The notes beneath the pieces are model-generated. The model saw only the letters and a list, made by a program, of their open reading frames with translations, searched no databases and was not told where the DNA came from. From Moellerella sp963519845 (GTDB lineage Bacteria; Pseudomonadota; Gammaproteobacteria; Enterobacterales; Enterobacteriaceae), in contig CAUQNX010000001.1 in assembly GCA_963519845.1 (NCBI GenBank), forward strand, positions 186,001 to 250,000: a DNA stretch of 64,000 nt. The letters are read 5' to 3'. Below, piece by piece: positions 53,509-62,881 of this stretch (its first letter is position 1; each line of letters begins with the position of its first letter). Made by a program: the position numbers and the translations under genes.

Positions 53509-53781
53509 ATGTGTTTAGGAGTCCCCGGAGAAATTGTGACTGTCGGCGAATCTGCCAATGACAATGCACAGGTCGAAGTCTGTGGTGTAAAACGCGATGT
53601 TAATATCGCACTCGTTTGCGAAGGCGATCCCCAGTCCATGCTGGGAAAATGGGTTTTGGTACATGTAGGTTTTGCTATGTGTATTATCGATGAAGAAGAA
53701 GCTCGTGACACGCTAGAAGCTCTGCTTGCAATGGAAAGTGTTGAGGAAGATGTCTCTTATTTTCTGCGTGGAAATGGTTGA
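53509..53781 (+). CDS. hypC: Hydrogenase assembly chaperone HypC
   Basis: This 90-residue HypC/HybG protein begins MCLGVPG; Cys2 binds the Fe(CN)2CO unit and the large-subunit precursor. The ribosome site TTAGGAG is clear. It is the last gene of the operon; hypB, hypD and hypE are not in this window. Confidence 0.93.
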   Translation: MCLGVPGEIVTVGESANDNAQVEVCGVKRDVNIALVCEGDPQSMLGKWVLVHVGFAMCIIDEEEARDTLEALLAMESVEEDVSYFLRGNG

Positions 53782-53810
53782 TTATCAACCTTTTTTATCC
53801 TATTGGTACG

Positions 53811-53838
53811 ATCCTATCCGTTGATAGGATTCAATTTT
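53811..53838 (+). terminator. Terminator after hypC
   Basis: ATCCTATC and GATAGGAT (53811-53830) form an 8-bp stem with a CGTT loop, followed by TCAATTTT. The rest of the gap to 54053 is AT-rich without further features seen. Confidence 0.75.
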
Positions 53839-54053
53839 CATTCACACATCTAGATTTTTATACATACTACTGAGCGATAGTAAAATCTGCTGGTAAATAT
53901 CTCCCATTATTTATGATAAAAATAATTATAATTGCTTAGTTTTAGGCCAAGTAGCTATAGAGACGGAAAAATATTAATCGGTAAATTGTGTCTTATATTT
54001 CCATCCTAAATCAAAGAATAGAGATATAAGACACCCTGAATAAATCATAGATT

Positions 54054-55256
54054 TTATTTATAACTTATATCCAAGGCTAAAGAGCCTTTAGCTAGCCCAG
54101 GCTTCTCATTACCTGTAGCGCAAAGTTTCCATACCAATGGAAATGAAACTACTCCACTAGGGGTTTTGCCGAGATTGGGGCCTAAAGTCCCATCAAAGGG
54201 AATGCTCGAGCTGTTATCAACACATCCCGCATTAGTGGTAGCATTTACACCCGCAAATCCTCTAACCATAGGCCCAGTGGAACCATCAGGATACTCTAGG
54301 CCCAGCTTATTGGTATCTTTAACGGTACCAGATATCGGGTTTGCCACCACATAAATAGATGGATTAGGTGTTAATGTTCCGCCACAGTTTAAATCGAGTG
54401 TCGTCTGATGCGTATCTCCACCAGAGAGGGCAGGATTAAATTTAATGTCGGTTTCAGTGTTAACAGTACAAGGTGGATTAACCACATTCACTGTATCACC
54501 TTGAAGTACAACGGGTAAATAGTTATTGTATCCTGATGCATTTGCTGCGCCTTGCACAAATCCAGCGGCAGTTAAGGTATATTTACCTGTGGGGGTAGAC
54601 TGAGGAATATAAATCCACATATAACCATTAAAAATTCCTACCTTATTGCCCCACGCACTATTATTAGCACCAGTATAATAGGTTGAACCTGGCCATATTT
54701 CCGTCATCGAACCACAAAGTCGCGAAACCCCTGAAGTATTAGCATCACCAACAGTAGAAACATAACCAAAGTCGTTAAATTTAACCCCTCCTCTCACTGT
54801 TTTAGTCTGAGTAGCATTAGTGCAACCTGATGTATTACAAAATTTCATCACCACATTGGTGACTTCACCCGTCACTCCAACGAGTACCTTACCGCCAGTT
54901 CCTAAATCAAGACCTCGCCTGCCATCTTTGGTAACCACTTCCGATTCTAGAGCGCACTCCGAATTAACATTATCTGCTCTAGGAATAAGTCCACCAAATA
55001 CTGCGCGAGGCTGATAATAATTCATACGAACACTATCTGTTTTTGTTCCACCAGAAAGGGCGCCCGAAACTGTTTTCACTACCATTTGCCCCCCTCTAAT
55101 CCCTTTATATTCAACGGCTAGAGCATGCTGAGAAAGCGTAAAAGTAGCCAAAGTGAGTATGCAAAGTATATTAATACGATACGATATTAATTTATGGGCT
55201 AGGTGATTTTTTCTTTTATTAATTCGACTTTTGCTGGCTATAGATCTATTTTTCAT
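54054..55256 (-). CDS. Fimbrial tip adhesin, two-domain
   Basis: This is a 400-residue exported protein with a long positively charged head and signal peptide (ending SQHALAV). The first 200 residues would be the lectin-like binding domain, and the C-terminal part from about residue 250 is a pilin domain (PCTVNTETDIKFNP through GSLALDISYK). It is last in the fimbrial operon, 59 bp after the usher, the usual place of an adhesin. The receptor cannot be guessed. Confidence 0.83.
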   Translation of the reverse strand: MKNRSIASKSRINKRKNHLAHKLISYRINILCILTLATFTLSQHALAVEYKGIRGGQMVVKTVSGALSGGTKTDSVRMNYYQPRAVFGGLIPRADNVNSECALESEVVTKDGRRGLDLGTGGKVLVGVTGEVTNVVMKFCNTSGCTNATQTKTVRGGVKFNDFGYVSTVGDANTSGVSRLCGSMTEIWPGSTYYTGANNSAWGNKVGIFNGYMWIYIPQSTPTGKYTLTAAGFVQGAANASGYNNYLPVVLQGDTVNVVNPPCTVNTETDIKFNPALSGGDTHQTTLDLNCGGTLTPNPSIYVVANPISGTVKDTNKLGLEYPDGSTGPMVRGFAGVNATTNAGCVDNSSSIPFDGTLGPNLGKTPSGVVSFPLVWKLCATGNEKPGLAKGSLALDISYK

Positions 55257-55315
55257 AGTTTTTATCCTATCAATTCAGTGCAAATTAACGTCATTTGTGA
55301 TTGGCGTTAAATGGC

Positions 55316-58003
55316 TCAATCTTTGCTAATGGGGTTATCAATTGATTTTGCTGTTATAGGGGGTAAGTTTGCTGCGATCGGCTGTTTTTCGGCGACAACA
55401 CAATTCACTGTGAGTTGCCTCATCATCATTTCTGGACTAATAGCTAACCCGCGCAGATCAAAATGAGTTTGACACTGCTGCTGGAGCTCGTTACCCCATT
55501 TCACCCGCAACACGCCTTGCTCTGGTAGGCCCGCTAAATAGACCTGTCCACCATCACCAACAATGCTACTCAGTGGATCATCTAACTCAGGATCAATCAG
55601 TGTCGCTATAGCACCAAAGGGAACCACACCATTTGGGAGCTTTAAGCTAATTAATACCTGATAACCAATGCGGGTTTTAAAGTTAGCCTTGACCACAGCC
55701 CCTTTAATTGGGTAGACGTTAATATTTGATTGAGTCAAATCAACATCATCTGGCAATGTGGTGGGATCTAACCCAATACTGTTTTTGTTATAACTGGAGA
55801 GATAAGGAACTACTGCATAGCCTTGTTTATCAACAACCGCGCTCCCATTGGTAACCACCACTCCTTCCGCACCTGGGGCATTGACTAGAGCGATAGCATC
55901 TCCCATATTTTGGGCGAAAGTGATACCGTCCCCATGAAGTAAAAATCCACCACTGGCATTCATATTCATTGAACGGGACTCATTACTGTGGCTATAACCA
56001 GTACTTACAGTTCCTTTGCTACCACGGTAAGATAGATTGGCGCTGCTATTAGCCGCTTGTTGTTGATTTCCCCAACTTTGCGATAAGCTATAACTCGCAT
56101 TACCAGAGAGTAAACTGCCGCTTAACCCCGTTTGATTCTGCACACGCCCATTATTATCATGGGTCATAGAGGCTGTCGCATACATAGATTGTAGATTGCT
56201 TTGATGGCCAAATAAGCTAAATGGCATACTAAAATTGATTGAGAGTTGACGATTTTCCGGCCAATTACCTTGGCTATCTTTTATTCGATCAATGTTATAG
56301 TTAATACCATAACTAATTCCTTTGATATTGTTACTGTAGCCAGCTGATAATCCAGTCAATGTTCGGTCAGTTCCCCAATAATCATCACGGCTTGCGTGCA
56401 GATTTAAGGTTCCCCAATTAGCGATTTCCTGACTAATTTGAGTTTGGAAACTGTTACGTTTGCGTTGCAGTGTCCAGGGACTCACACCCTCTTCAAGACT
56501 GTAACCTTCACTATTAAATTCGTTAAAACTAAAATAATCCTTAGTAGAATAACGCAACGCGGTCATATCAACCGTGGTCCCCGTCGAGAGCATACTCTTG
56601 GAGTAGCGTAAACGATAAGATTGCCCCGTTTTATTATCACCTTGGCTAAACTTGGCTATCGATTGAGTAACATCCGCCGATAACGCCCCTAACATCCCCA
56701 AAGAAATACCCGTTCCCCCACTAAAGGCTTGGTAATCTTTAGATAACATCCCGCCACCATATAAAGTAATGTTTTGCGGTAAACCATATACGCCTGTTAT
56801 TTGTGTAAATTCTGAATCACGCGATTGTTTAGTTATATTACCATCGTAGCGACCCGCAACTATTTCATACTTCCAACTCCCGGGCCGCAACATCATAGGT
56901 AACGAGGAGTAAGGAACAATAAATTGACGTACCGTACCATTGGCCTCAGTGACTGAAACATCGAAGTCGCCTGATAATCCCGCTTGTTGGATATCATTAA
57001 TATAGAAAGGCCCCGGGGCAACATATGTCTCATAAATAATGTTACCATTCTGGCGAATAGTGACTCTGGCATTACTATTGGCTATGCCAGTAACGGGCGG
57101 CGCAAAGCCACGTAACTGACTAGGTAACATTTGTTCATTTGAGCTAAGTTTTAGCCCTTTAAATGGCACACCATCAAAAATCTCTCCATCCGAATTACTT
57201 TCGCCAACCAATAAAGTAGAACGCAATCCAATTAAATCTCTTGATAAATTAGTATTAGAAAAACGAGTACGAGATTCATTGCTACCAGAGTAATTTTCAT
57301 TACCATCGGAATTAAATCGAGTATGGGTTGCGGTACTACGTAACCGCCATGGTCCAGAGTTAGCTCCCATTCGAAAAGAAGCAAACAGATTATTATTATG
57401 ACTTTTTTGCTGATCATAATGACTAGTTGTTCGCCCATAACTAAAATTATAATTGGTTATAAAGGCAGGTATCCCCTCTTGCCATAAACTGGGATCAGTT
57501 CCTTCATCAAGATTTGGTTTCATGGCTACCTGTGGAATACTAATATCCAGTCGCAAAATAGAAAAATCCAGCTTAACTATCGCTTGAGGAATAAGTGCAG
57601 GTAAATCATTAATTAATTCATCCTGCGGTAGATCCTTTAATTCAGGAATATTTTTAACATTAACACCGAGTTTATCCAATAAATCAGGAGTGAGCTCCGG
57701 CGTTATATTTCCTTTATTATTTTTAGTGAAATTTAATATAACTTGGCCAAATGAGCGTTGATTAATAAATACCGCAACTGGGTATTCACCCTCACTTATT
57801 GCTCCTGATTTAGCAAAGGTGGATAAATCAACACTATCCTCTGCGCCTAATACACGGAGAAAAGCCGGATCAAAATAGTCTTCAGCACTAGATGGCCCAA
57901 TAAAAAATAATAATGCAAAAGCTAACGGATGATAATGAAACATTAATAATTTAGATTTCGCAGATTGCAAACTACCTCGGATGCGATATTGTCTTTTATT
58001 CAT
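55316..58003 (-). CDS. Fimbrial outer-membrane usher, FimD/PapC family
   Basis: This 895-residue usher assembles and exports pilin subunits. After the signal peptide come the N-terminal chaperone-docking domain (FDPAFLRVLG...VDLSTFAKSG), a 24-strand barrel, the plug region with APPVTGIANSNARVTIRQNG and C-terminal domains ending in a QTHFDLRGLAISPEMMMRQ segment. The length is somewhat above the usual 830-870. It is the only usher in an operon with three chaperone genes. Confidence 0.93.
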   Translation of the reverse strand: MNKRQYRIRGSLQSAKSKLLMFHYHPLAFALLFFIGPSSAEDYFDPAFLRVLGAEDSVDLSTFAKSGAISEGEYPVAVFINQRSFGQVILNFTKNNKGNITPELTPDLLDKLGVNVKNIPELKDLPQDELINDLPALIPQAIVKLDFSILRLDISIPQVAMKPNLDEGTDPSLWQEGIPAFITNYNFSYGRTTSHYDQQKSHNNNLFASFRMGANSGPWRLRSTATHTRFNSDGNENYSGSNESRTRFSNTNLSRDLIGLRSTLLVGESNSDGEIFDGVPFKGLKLSSNEQMLPSQLRGFAPPVTGIANSNARVTIRQNGNIIYETYVAPGPFYINDIQQAGLSGDFDVSVTEANGTVRQFIVPYSSLPMMLRPGSWKYEIVAGRYDGNITKQSRDSEFTQITGVYGLPQNITLYGGGMLSKDYQAFSGGTGISLGMLGALSADVTQSIAKFSQGDNKTGQSYRLRYSKSMLSTGTTVDMTALRYSTKDYFSFNEFNSEGYSLEEGVSPWTLQRKRNSFQTQISQEIANWGTLNLHASRDDYWGTDRTLTGLSAGYSNNIKGISYGINYNIDRIKDSQGNWPENRQLSINFSMPFSLFGHQSNLQSMYATASMTHDNNGRVQNQTGLSGSLLSGNASYSLSQSWGNQQQAANSSANLSYRGSKGTVSTGYSHSNESRSMNMNASGGFLLHGDGITFAQNMGDAIALVNAPGAEGVVVTNGSAVVDKQGYAVVPYLSSYNKNSIGLDPTTLPDDVDLTQSNINVYPIKGAVVKANFKTRIGYQVLISLKLPNGVVPFGAIATLIDPELDDPLSSIVGDGGQVYLAGLPEQGVLRVKWGNELQQQCQTHFDLRGLAISPEMMMRQLTVNCVVAEKQPIAANLPPITAKSIDNPISKD

Positions 58004-58025
58004 AATCCATATCTATTTAATAAGG

Positions 58026-58847
58026 TTAGTGTTGAACTACAGAGGTCGATAATGCGCGAAACAACTCATCTGTAGCACTCCCATAGTCATCCACTAATCG
58101 CCAACGAATTTCGCCTTGTTGACCATTGAATAAAGGATAAGTTTGTTGCTCAAAGGGCGGAACCATTTGAAATAATGCTTGATTATTAATTGATTGCCCT
58201 CCCACAGATAGAGAATCAAAAGTGACATAAAATGGATTGGGATTCGTCACAATTAATTCACCAGCACCTTGTTTAAAATGTAATGACTCTGCAATTTTCT
58301 TTACATCGTAAATAGGTAATCCTTCAGGGCGATAAAATAGTTTTAGAGTATTGCGCAACGCCAAAGTTATTCGTACTTGATCCTGAGTTGCGCTCTCATT
58401 ATTAGCTTCATGGCTAGGAATACCATTTAGTTGAAGTGCAAATAATGATTCTCTATCGGCAACTAAACTATTTTTTGTCAGACGAATACGTAAATTTAAA
58501 GATTCACCCGGTGGCAGAAGCTCTAAGGGTGGCAATACAATAAATGGAGGAAGCAGCTGAACTTTATTTTCAGCAATCTTGTCAGAAAATAAAGACCAAT
58601 AGCCTATTTGTGACTGTATTAAATAAGGTATTTGTGAGTCATTGGCGACTAAAAAAGTAATCCCTTTTTCTGCGCTATAAGGATATATCAAGCGAGTTGA
58701 TTCAAGAGTAATACCCTTACGCTGATGCCCATTCTCAGCCAGTATTTGAGTTGTCCATAATAAACCAACAGATAAAATTAGAATTAATTTCAATTGCTGA
58801 TAGCCAATATTTAGAAACTTAATTTTAATTATATTAAATTGGATCAT
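58026..58847 (-). CDS. Periplasmic pilus chaperone (third in the operon)
   Basis: This 273-residue PapD-like chaperone has a long N-terminal head before the signal core (LILILSVGLLWTTQIL). The FGS-type features are the Arg in ESTRLIYP and the Lys in TLKLFYRPEGLP, which anchor the subunit C-terminus, and the PPFIVLPPLELLPPGES and DRESLFALQL stretches. It overlaps the preceding chaperone gene by four bases and precedes the usher by 22 bp. Its sequence is clearly different from the other two. Confidence 0.9.
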   Translation of the reverse strand: MIQFNIIKIKFLNIGYQQLKLILILSVGLLWTTQILAENGHQRKGITLESTRLIYPYSAEKGITFLVANDSQIPYLIQSQIGYWSLFSDKIAENKVQLLPPFIVLPPLELLPPGESLNLRIRLTKNSLVADRESLFALQLNGIPSHEANNESATQDQVRITLALRNTLKLFYRPEGLPIYDVKKIAESLHFKQGAGELIVTNPNPFYVTFDSLSVGGQSINNQALFQMVPPFEQQTYPLFNGQQGEIRWRLVDDYGSATDELFRALSTSVVQH

Positions 58848-59617
58848 TGGCGGTTCTCCAACTGAGTCGTCGTTGTATATGGACCACTAATGCCACCATA
58901 ATCATTGATGATCGACCAAGTCACCGTTTGCGATTGAGTAATCCCTTGAACTAAATAAGTTCGCGATGCGTAAGGAGCAATCATTATATCGGCTGTTGAT
59001 AAATCGACTGGCTGACCATTCACTACCAAGCTAGCCAAAGATTGAAAATAAGGTGTTGGGTTTTTTAAAGTTATTTTATCTAATGAAGCTAATGCAATAA
59101 TTTTTTTAGATGAATCTTCAATTGATATATCTAATTTAGCGGGTCGATAAAATACTTTAATTAATGTCTCTAATCCTATTGCAACTCGCGCATTCATTAT
59201 CGCCTCATCTTGCGATGAAGTTTTTGTACTAGAAGGAATGGCAAGAAAGCTGAGATAAAATACTGACTCTCTATCCACAGGCAGAGATTCTGTTCCTTGA
59301 CGACCAATTAATACAGTTTGTTGACTGTGAGGCTCAAGTCGAAATAGAGGTGGGATCACTATAAATGGAGGCGTTTCTTTCTGCATTAATTCTGTAGGGC
59401 TATTCTGTATTTTCGCCTTAACTAAATACACTGAACTTCCCGTATTTTTAATACTCGCACTCGCATTTTTAGCATCACCATTAAATATCACACGAGTTTG
59501 CGGTAATTTTAAACCATTATCTGCAAACGTCTCGTTTGATATAACTCCACATGACAGCAAGAGTATTGTAATAAAAAAATAGATATCCAATTTCATAATT
59601 GATATTCCCTTAATCAT
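58844..59617 (-). CDS. Periplasmic pilus chaperone (second in the operon)
   Basis: This is a 257-residue PapD-like chaperone with a signal peptide ending SNETFAD. The conserved Arg is in PQTRVIFNGD and the Lys in LIKVFYRPAKL; PPFIVIPPLFRLEPHS and VDRESVFYLSFLAIP are typical. It overlaps the preceding pilin gene by eight bases and the next chaperone gene by four, so pilin and chaperones are translated in step. Confidence 0.9.
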   Translation of the reverse strand: MIKGISIMKLDIYFFITILLLSCGVISNETFADNGLKLPQTRVIFNGDAKNASASIKNTGSSVYLVKAKIQNSPTELMQKETPPFIVIPPLFRLEPHSQQTVLIGRQGTESLPVDRESVFYLSFLAIPSSTKTSSQDEAIMNARVAIGLETLIKVFYRPAKLDISIEDSSKKIIALASLDKITLKNPTPYFQSLASLVVNGQPVDLSTADIMIAPYASRTYLVQGITQSQTVTWSIINDYGGISGPYTTTTQLENRQ

Positions 59618-60236
59618 AACTCAAACGGAAAGTCAGTGTGGATTGAAATTTCCCTCCACCACCAATAGGCGCGGAAGTACAATTACCACAAGACAGGATT
59701 GCAGTCATAGGAAGAGGCCCATCTAATTGCCCGATCGTCACACTGGGATTTGACTGAATTACATTGTCTGTTTCGATTTGAGATTTTGGTAAACTAATAG
59801 AATCATCAAAAAAGTTATTACCGGGTTTAACCTTTAGCATTACCCCATAGCCCCCTTTAGTCGTGTTACCCGCAGGTGTATTAACAGGATCAGCAAATAA
59901 AGGTGTACCCGCGACGATAATAACATTTCCTAGCACTGTGACTTTAGGTTTCGCAGAAGGAGCAGCATTAGCTTTGCAATTAGAAAAATTAATCGCGAAA
60001 TCTTTGGTAATTCCATTCCCGGGAATATTGCCTGAGGGAATAGCTTGCCCATCGGCAAAATTAATATAATCCGGCGCACTAATATCACAAGATGGTGCAT
60101 TATAGGTTGCACTGAAATTAACATTGACCGGAGCCGCCGCGACAATAAGGCTATAACTGAGAACGAAGGAGAATAACACCCTTAAAATTTTCTTATAGTG
60201 CAATACTATCTTTGTTGCGAAAAATAAACTCATCAT
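59610..60236 (-). CDS. Minor fimbrial subunit
   Basis: This 208-residue pilin-type protein has a signal segment (FSFVLSYSLIVAAA). Cys in APSCDISAP and NFSNCKAN would form the pilin disulfide, and the end (STLTFRLSYD) fits the chaperone-binding beta strand with its penultimate tyrosine. An extra cysteine pair lies in LSCGNCTSAP. It starts ten bases after the preceding pilin gene. Confidence 0.85.
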   Translation of the reverse strand: MMSLFFATKIVLHYKKILRVLFSFVLSYSLIVAAAPVNVNFSATYNAPSCDISAPDYINFADGQAIPSGNIPGNGITKDFAINFSNCKANAAPSAKPKVTVLGNVIIVAGTPLFADPVNTPAGNTTKGGYGVMLKVKPGNNFFDDSISLPKSQIETDNVIQSNPSVTIGQLDGPLPMTAILSCGNCTSAPIGGGGKFQSTLTFRLSYD

Positions 60237-60246
60237 CAGGATTCCT

Positions 60247-60846
60247 TTAGGGAAAAATAGAGGTCAGTGTTAATGTCGCGCTAAATTCACCAGGTACGAT
60301 AGATTTCGGCGTCATACCAACGAGCCCAACCCAAATGACTTGCTGTGCACTAAATTGATGTTTACCCCCACTACTATCAGATGCTAGTGGTTGTAGATTG
60401 CGTAGCTCCCTATTTTTAAAAGCTTTATTGCCACTCATCCCCAATTGGTAGAATGTATCTAGAGCCGGCATACCCGTATTAACGTCACCAAGTTGCAGCA
60501 TAAATCCCACACCATTAGGCTTAGTGCCATCTAAAAAAATCTGGTCATTATTATAATGAGTGCTTCCCGCGAAAGAGAGTTTAGGTGTCGTCATCTGTGT
60601 ACATTGCGTCAATGCATTAAGCGACTGAATTTCAACGGTTTTACCGACTTCCGTGAATTCATCAGCAGTATGAGGTTTAAAGGCTAAAACGGATTGATTC
60701 CAAAAAATATCACATTCATTATCACTTATTGTCGCAGTGAAAATAGTAGGTGTTGTTGTATTAACCACGACATCAGAGAGAGCGGGCGCGGTCACAAAAA
60801 GGATAAGACAGGCTATAACGCCGCTTAATTTATTGCACTGTTCCAT
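60247..60846 (-). CDS. Minor fimbrial subunit
   Basis: This 199-residue pilin-type protein has signal peptide MEQCNKLSGVIACLILF...APALS. A cysteine pair (NECDIFW and TQCTQMT) matches the pilin disulfide, but the C-terminus (ATLTLTSIFP) lacks the usual Tyr-x end, which is atypical. The ATG at 60846 is chosen because GGAG lies nine bases upstream; an earlier ATG extends further into the chaperone gene. It overlaps that gene by 17 bases. Confidence 0.78.
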   Translation of the reverse strand: MEQCNKLSGVIACLILFVTAPALSDVVVNTTTPTIFTATISDNECDIFWNQSVLAFKPHTADEFTEVGKTVEIQSLNALTQCTQMTTPKLSFAGSTHYNNDQIFLDGTKPNGVGFMLQLGDVNTGMPALDTFYQLGMSGNKAFKNRELRNLQPLASDSSGGKHQFSAQQVIWVGLVGMTPKSIVPGEFSATLTLTSIFP

Positions 60847-61555
60847 GAAATTTCTCCTGTCCACCGTAGTCATTTATTACGTCCCATTCCACATCGCCAC
60901 TACGAATTATTGATGTAAAAATAGAGGTCTCAAATGGTGCAAGCATATTACTAGAGGAATTAGTGCGAATATTAATGCCCTTACCATTAACCTTTAGATT
61001 ACTAATAGTGATGTAATAAGGTGTTGGATTACTGACTTTTATGCCATTTTGAGTCGCATAAAATTGTAATTTTTCCATGGCCTGAGATTGAGGAAATGCT
61101 AATCCATTTGGGCGATAAAATAGTTTAATAATATTACCGCTAGCCAGTTGTACACTTCCACCAACGCTTGATTTTTCTTGATTATCATTAGAATCAGTGG
61201 TCGGCATAGAAATGGCCCGAAAATAAAATAGAGACTCTCGATCTAATGGAAAATCATTTTGTTTTAACTGAATTCGAACTTGATTGGTATTACCGGGATC
61301 TAGGCGAAAAAATGAGGGATAAGTAATAAATGGCGTATCTGTTTTTTCACCATTAAGATCAAGTGAAACGGCAGTTTTTACCAAATAAGGCGTATTCGAA
61401 TTTTGGCTACTAGTGACACTAATAGTAGTGCCTGAGGATATATCATTGGCGTTGAATACAATGCGCGTTCCATCAAGTGCTATTCCAGCAGATACAGGTA
61501 CTGAATATAAAATAAAAATTACAGTCGAAAGAAAAATAGAGAATAACTGCTTCAT
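60830..61555 (-). CDS. Periplasmic pilus chaperone (first in the operon)
   Basis: This is a 241-residue PapD-like chaperone with a signal peptide (ending SVPVSAG). The conserved Arg is in DGTRIVFNAND and the Lys in IIKLFYRPNGLA. PFITYPSFFRLDPGN and DRESLFYFRAISMP are the family's other marks. It follows the major pilin gene after an intrinsic terminator, so it is probably made at lower level than the pilin. Confidence 0.92.
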   Translation of the reverse strand: MKQLFSIFLSTVIFILYSVPVSAGIALDGTRIVFNANDISSGTTISVTSSQNSNTPYLVKTAVSLDLNGEKTDTPFITYPSFFRLDPGNTNQVRIQLKQNDFPLDRESLFYFRAISMPTTDSNDNQEKSSVGGSVQLASGNIIKLFYRPNGLAFPQSQAMEKLQFYATQNGIKVSNPTPYYITISNLKVNGKGINIRTNSSSNMLAPFETSIFTSIIRSGDVEWDVINDYGGQEKFHGTVQ

Positions 61556-61600
61556 AGTGTTCTCTTAAAATTAAATAAAAATAATAAAGAAAAAAGACTA

Positions 61601-61624
61601 AAAAAGCGGGATAACCCGCTTTTT
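61601..61624 (-). terminator. Internal attenuator-terminator after the major pilin gene
   Basis: AAAAAGCGGG and CCCGCTTTTT form a 10-bp stem with an ATAA loop, eight bases after the pilin stop codon in the minus-strand sense. The U-run is strong. Such partial terminators after the major subunit are a usual way to give pilin excess over chaperone and usher. Confidence 0.88.
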
Positions 61625-61632
61625 CTTATATC

Positions 61633-62172
61633 TTATTCAGATGCGTAAGCAATTATAATTGGCGCTGTATATGCACCAATAGCAGCATCACCAGCACGGG
61701 CTACACCCATACCGACTTTAAACGTATATATATTCGCAATATCTTTTTTAGTATCAAATGGTATCGCTTTATTATTTTGAACAGCAGTACTTCCGCTATC
61801 TTTCAACATAAAACCTACAGTATTGCTATTACCAACAAATAAGGTCTTATTGCTGTTTAATGTAGTGTTAGTACCTTGAACAAATAAGTTACCTTTACCA
61901 TCAGCTGAGTCAGCACTACAATTATCTAATGAAACCAATAACTCAACGTCACCTGCTTGTGAATTAGCTGTTTTTAACATGGTATTATCAATTGCATAAT
62001 TCCCTACATTCAGAACAGCATTACCACCATTAAGTGTGACCTCACAAGTAACCGAAGAAATTGTGCCATTTAATGTAATGTTTTCACTATTTGTCGCTGC
62101 ATTAGCTGATAAACTTAAACCAGTTATAGCGGTAGCTAATAAAGAAAATACAACTGCTTTCTTTAAAGACAT
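61633..62172 (-). CDS. Major fimbrial subunit
   Basis: This 179-residue pilin has signal peptide MSLKKAVVFSLLATAITGLSL ending in SANAA. Cys in SSVTCEVTLNGG and LDNCSADS would form the pilin disulfide, and the C-terminal IIAYASE fits the pilin end. ATG at 62172 is chosen for AAGGA just upstream; an earlier in-frame ATG adds 19 residues with no ribosome site. It is first in the operon and followed by the internal terminator. Confidence 0.9.
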   Translation of the reverse strand: MSLKKAVVFSLLATAITGLSLSANAATNSENITLNGTISSVTCEVTLNGGNAVLNVGNYAIDNTMLKTANSQAGDVELLVSLDNCSADSADGKGNLFVQGTNTTLNSNKTLFVGNSNTVGFMLKDSGSTAVQNNKAIPFDTKKDIANIYTFKVGMGVARAGDAAIGAYTAPIIIAYASE

Positions 62173-62881
62173 AGAATTAATCCTTATTTGATTTAGATAT
62201 AATAATAAATAATGATTAGCGAAAAACACCCAATAAATATCGGGTTATTGATACATTCAATTAATTATTCGCTGATTTCAATTATAATCAAAAATCTAAA
62301 ATAATCTCATTACAGAGAATAAAATATGGATAATATATGCACTTAACCCTCAAAACGAGTAAATACTTTCATTTACTTCTATATAAAATAAAAAAACAAG
62401 TCAAATAATCCAAATTGAATCAAAATATGACAATAAATACATATAACTTACTAACACCTACTATATCAATGGTGTTTATAAGAAATAATATATATATGGA
62501 ATTAATAAACAACCTATATACATTAAAATAAAGTCAGCACTTTAAATTATATCTTCTCTTTATAATTCTTATTTATAACTATTTTTAATTTATAATTATT
62601 ATTCTTTTTTTGATTTTTAAATGATGATTATTTGAACGAAAATTCATTACATCTCTTTTTTAAAAAATCCACTTAGTGCTAGCTTATATCTGTGATATGG
62701 AAACATAAATATCAAACATTAATCTATTCTATCTTGGGCCGATTATTAGTGATTTTACGTTTTTTATCATTATAACCGAATCTTGCCGCTGTTATCTAAA
62801 TTCGAACTAGACCATATTCTTTATTTGATGCAAAATGCAGTAGCAATAATAAAATCAAATAAATCAAAATGAGATAACTAA
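62173..62881. other. Long AT-rich control region between fimbrial and lipoprotein operons
   Basis: This 709-bp divergent gap must hold the fimbrial and lipoprotein promoters, but no box stands out against the high A/T content. AACACC (62453-62458) and GGTGTT (62471-62476) form a short inverted repeat in the middle. I see no pair of long inverted repeats or recombinase gene that would suggest a fim-type invertible switch. The composition fits H-NS silencing, by inference. Confidence 0.5.

Noticed and set aside
62173..62881. A fim-type invertible promoter element upstream of the pilin gene.
   Set aside because: Only a 6-bp inverted repeat is seen and there is no recombinase gene nearby.
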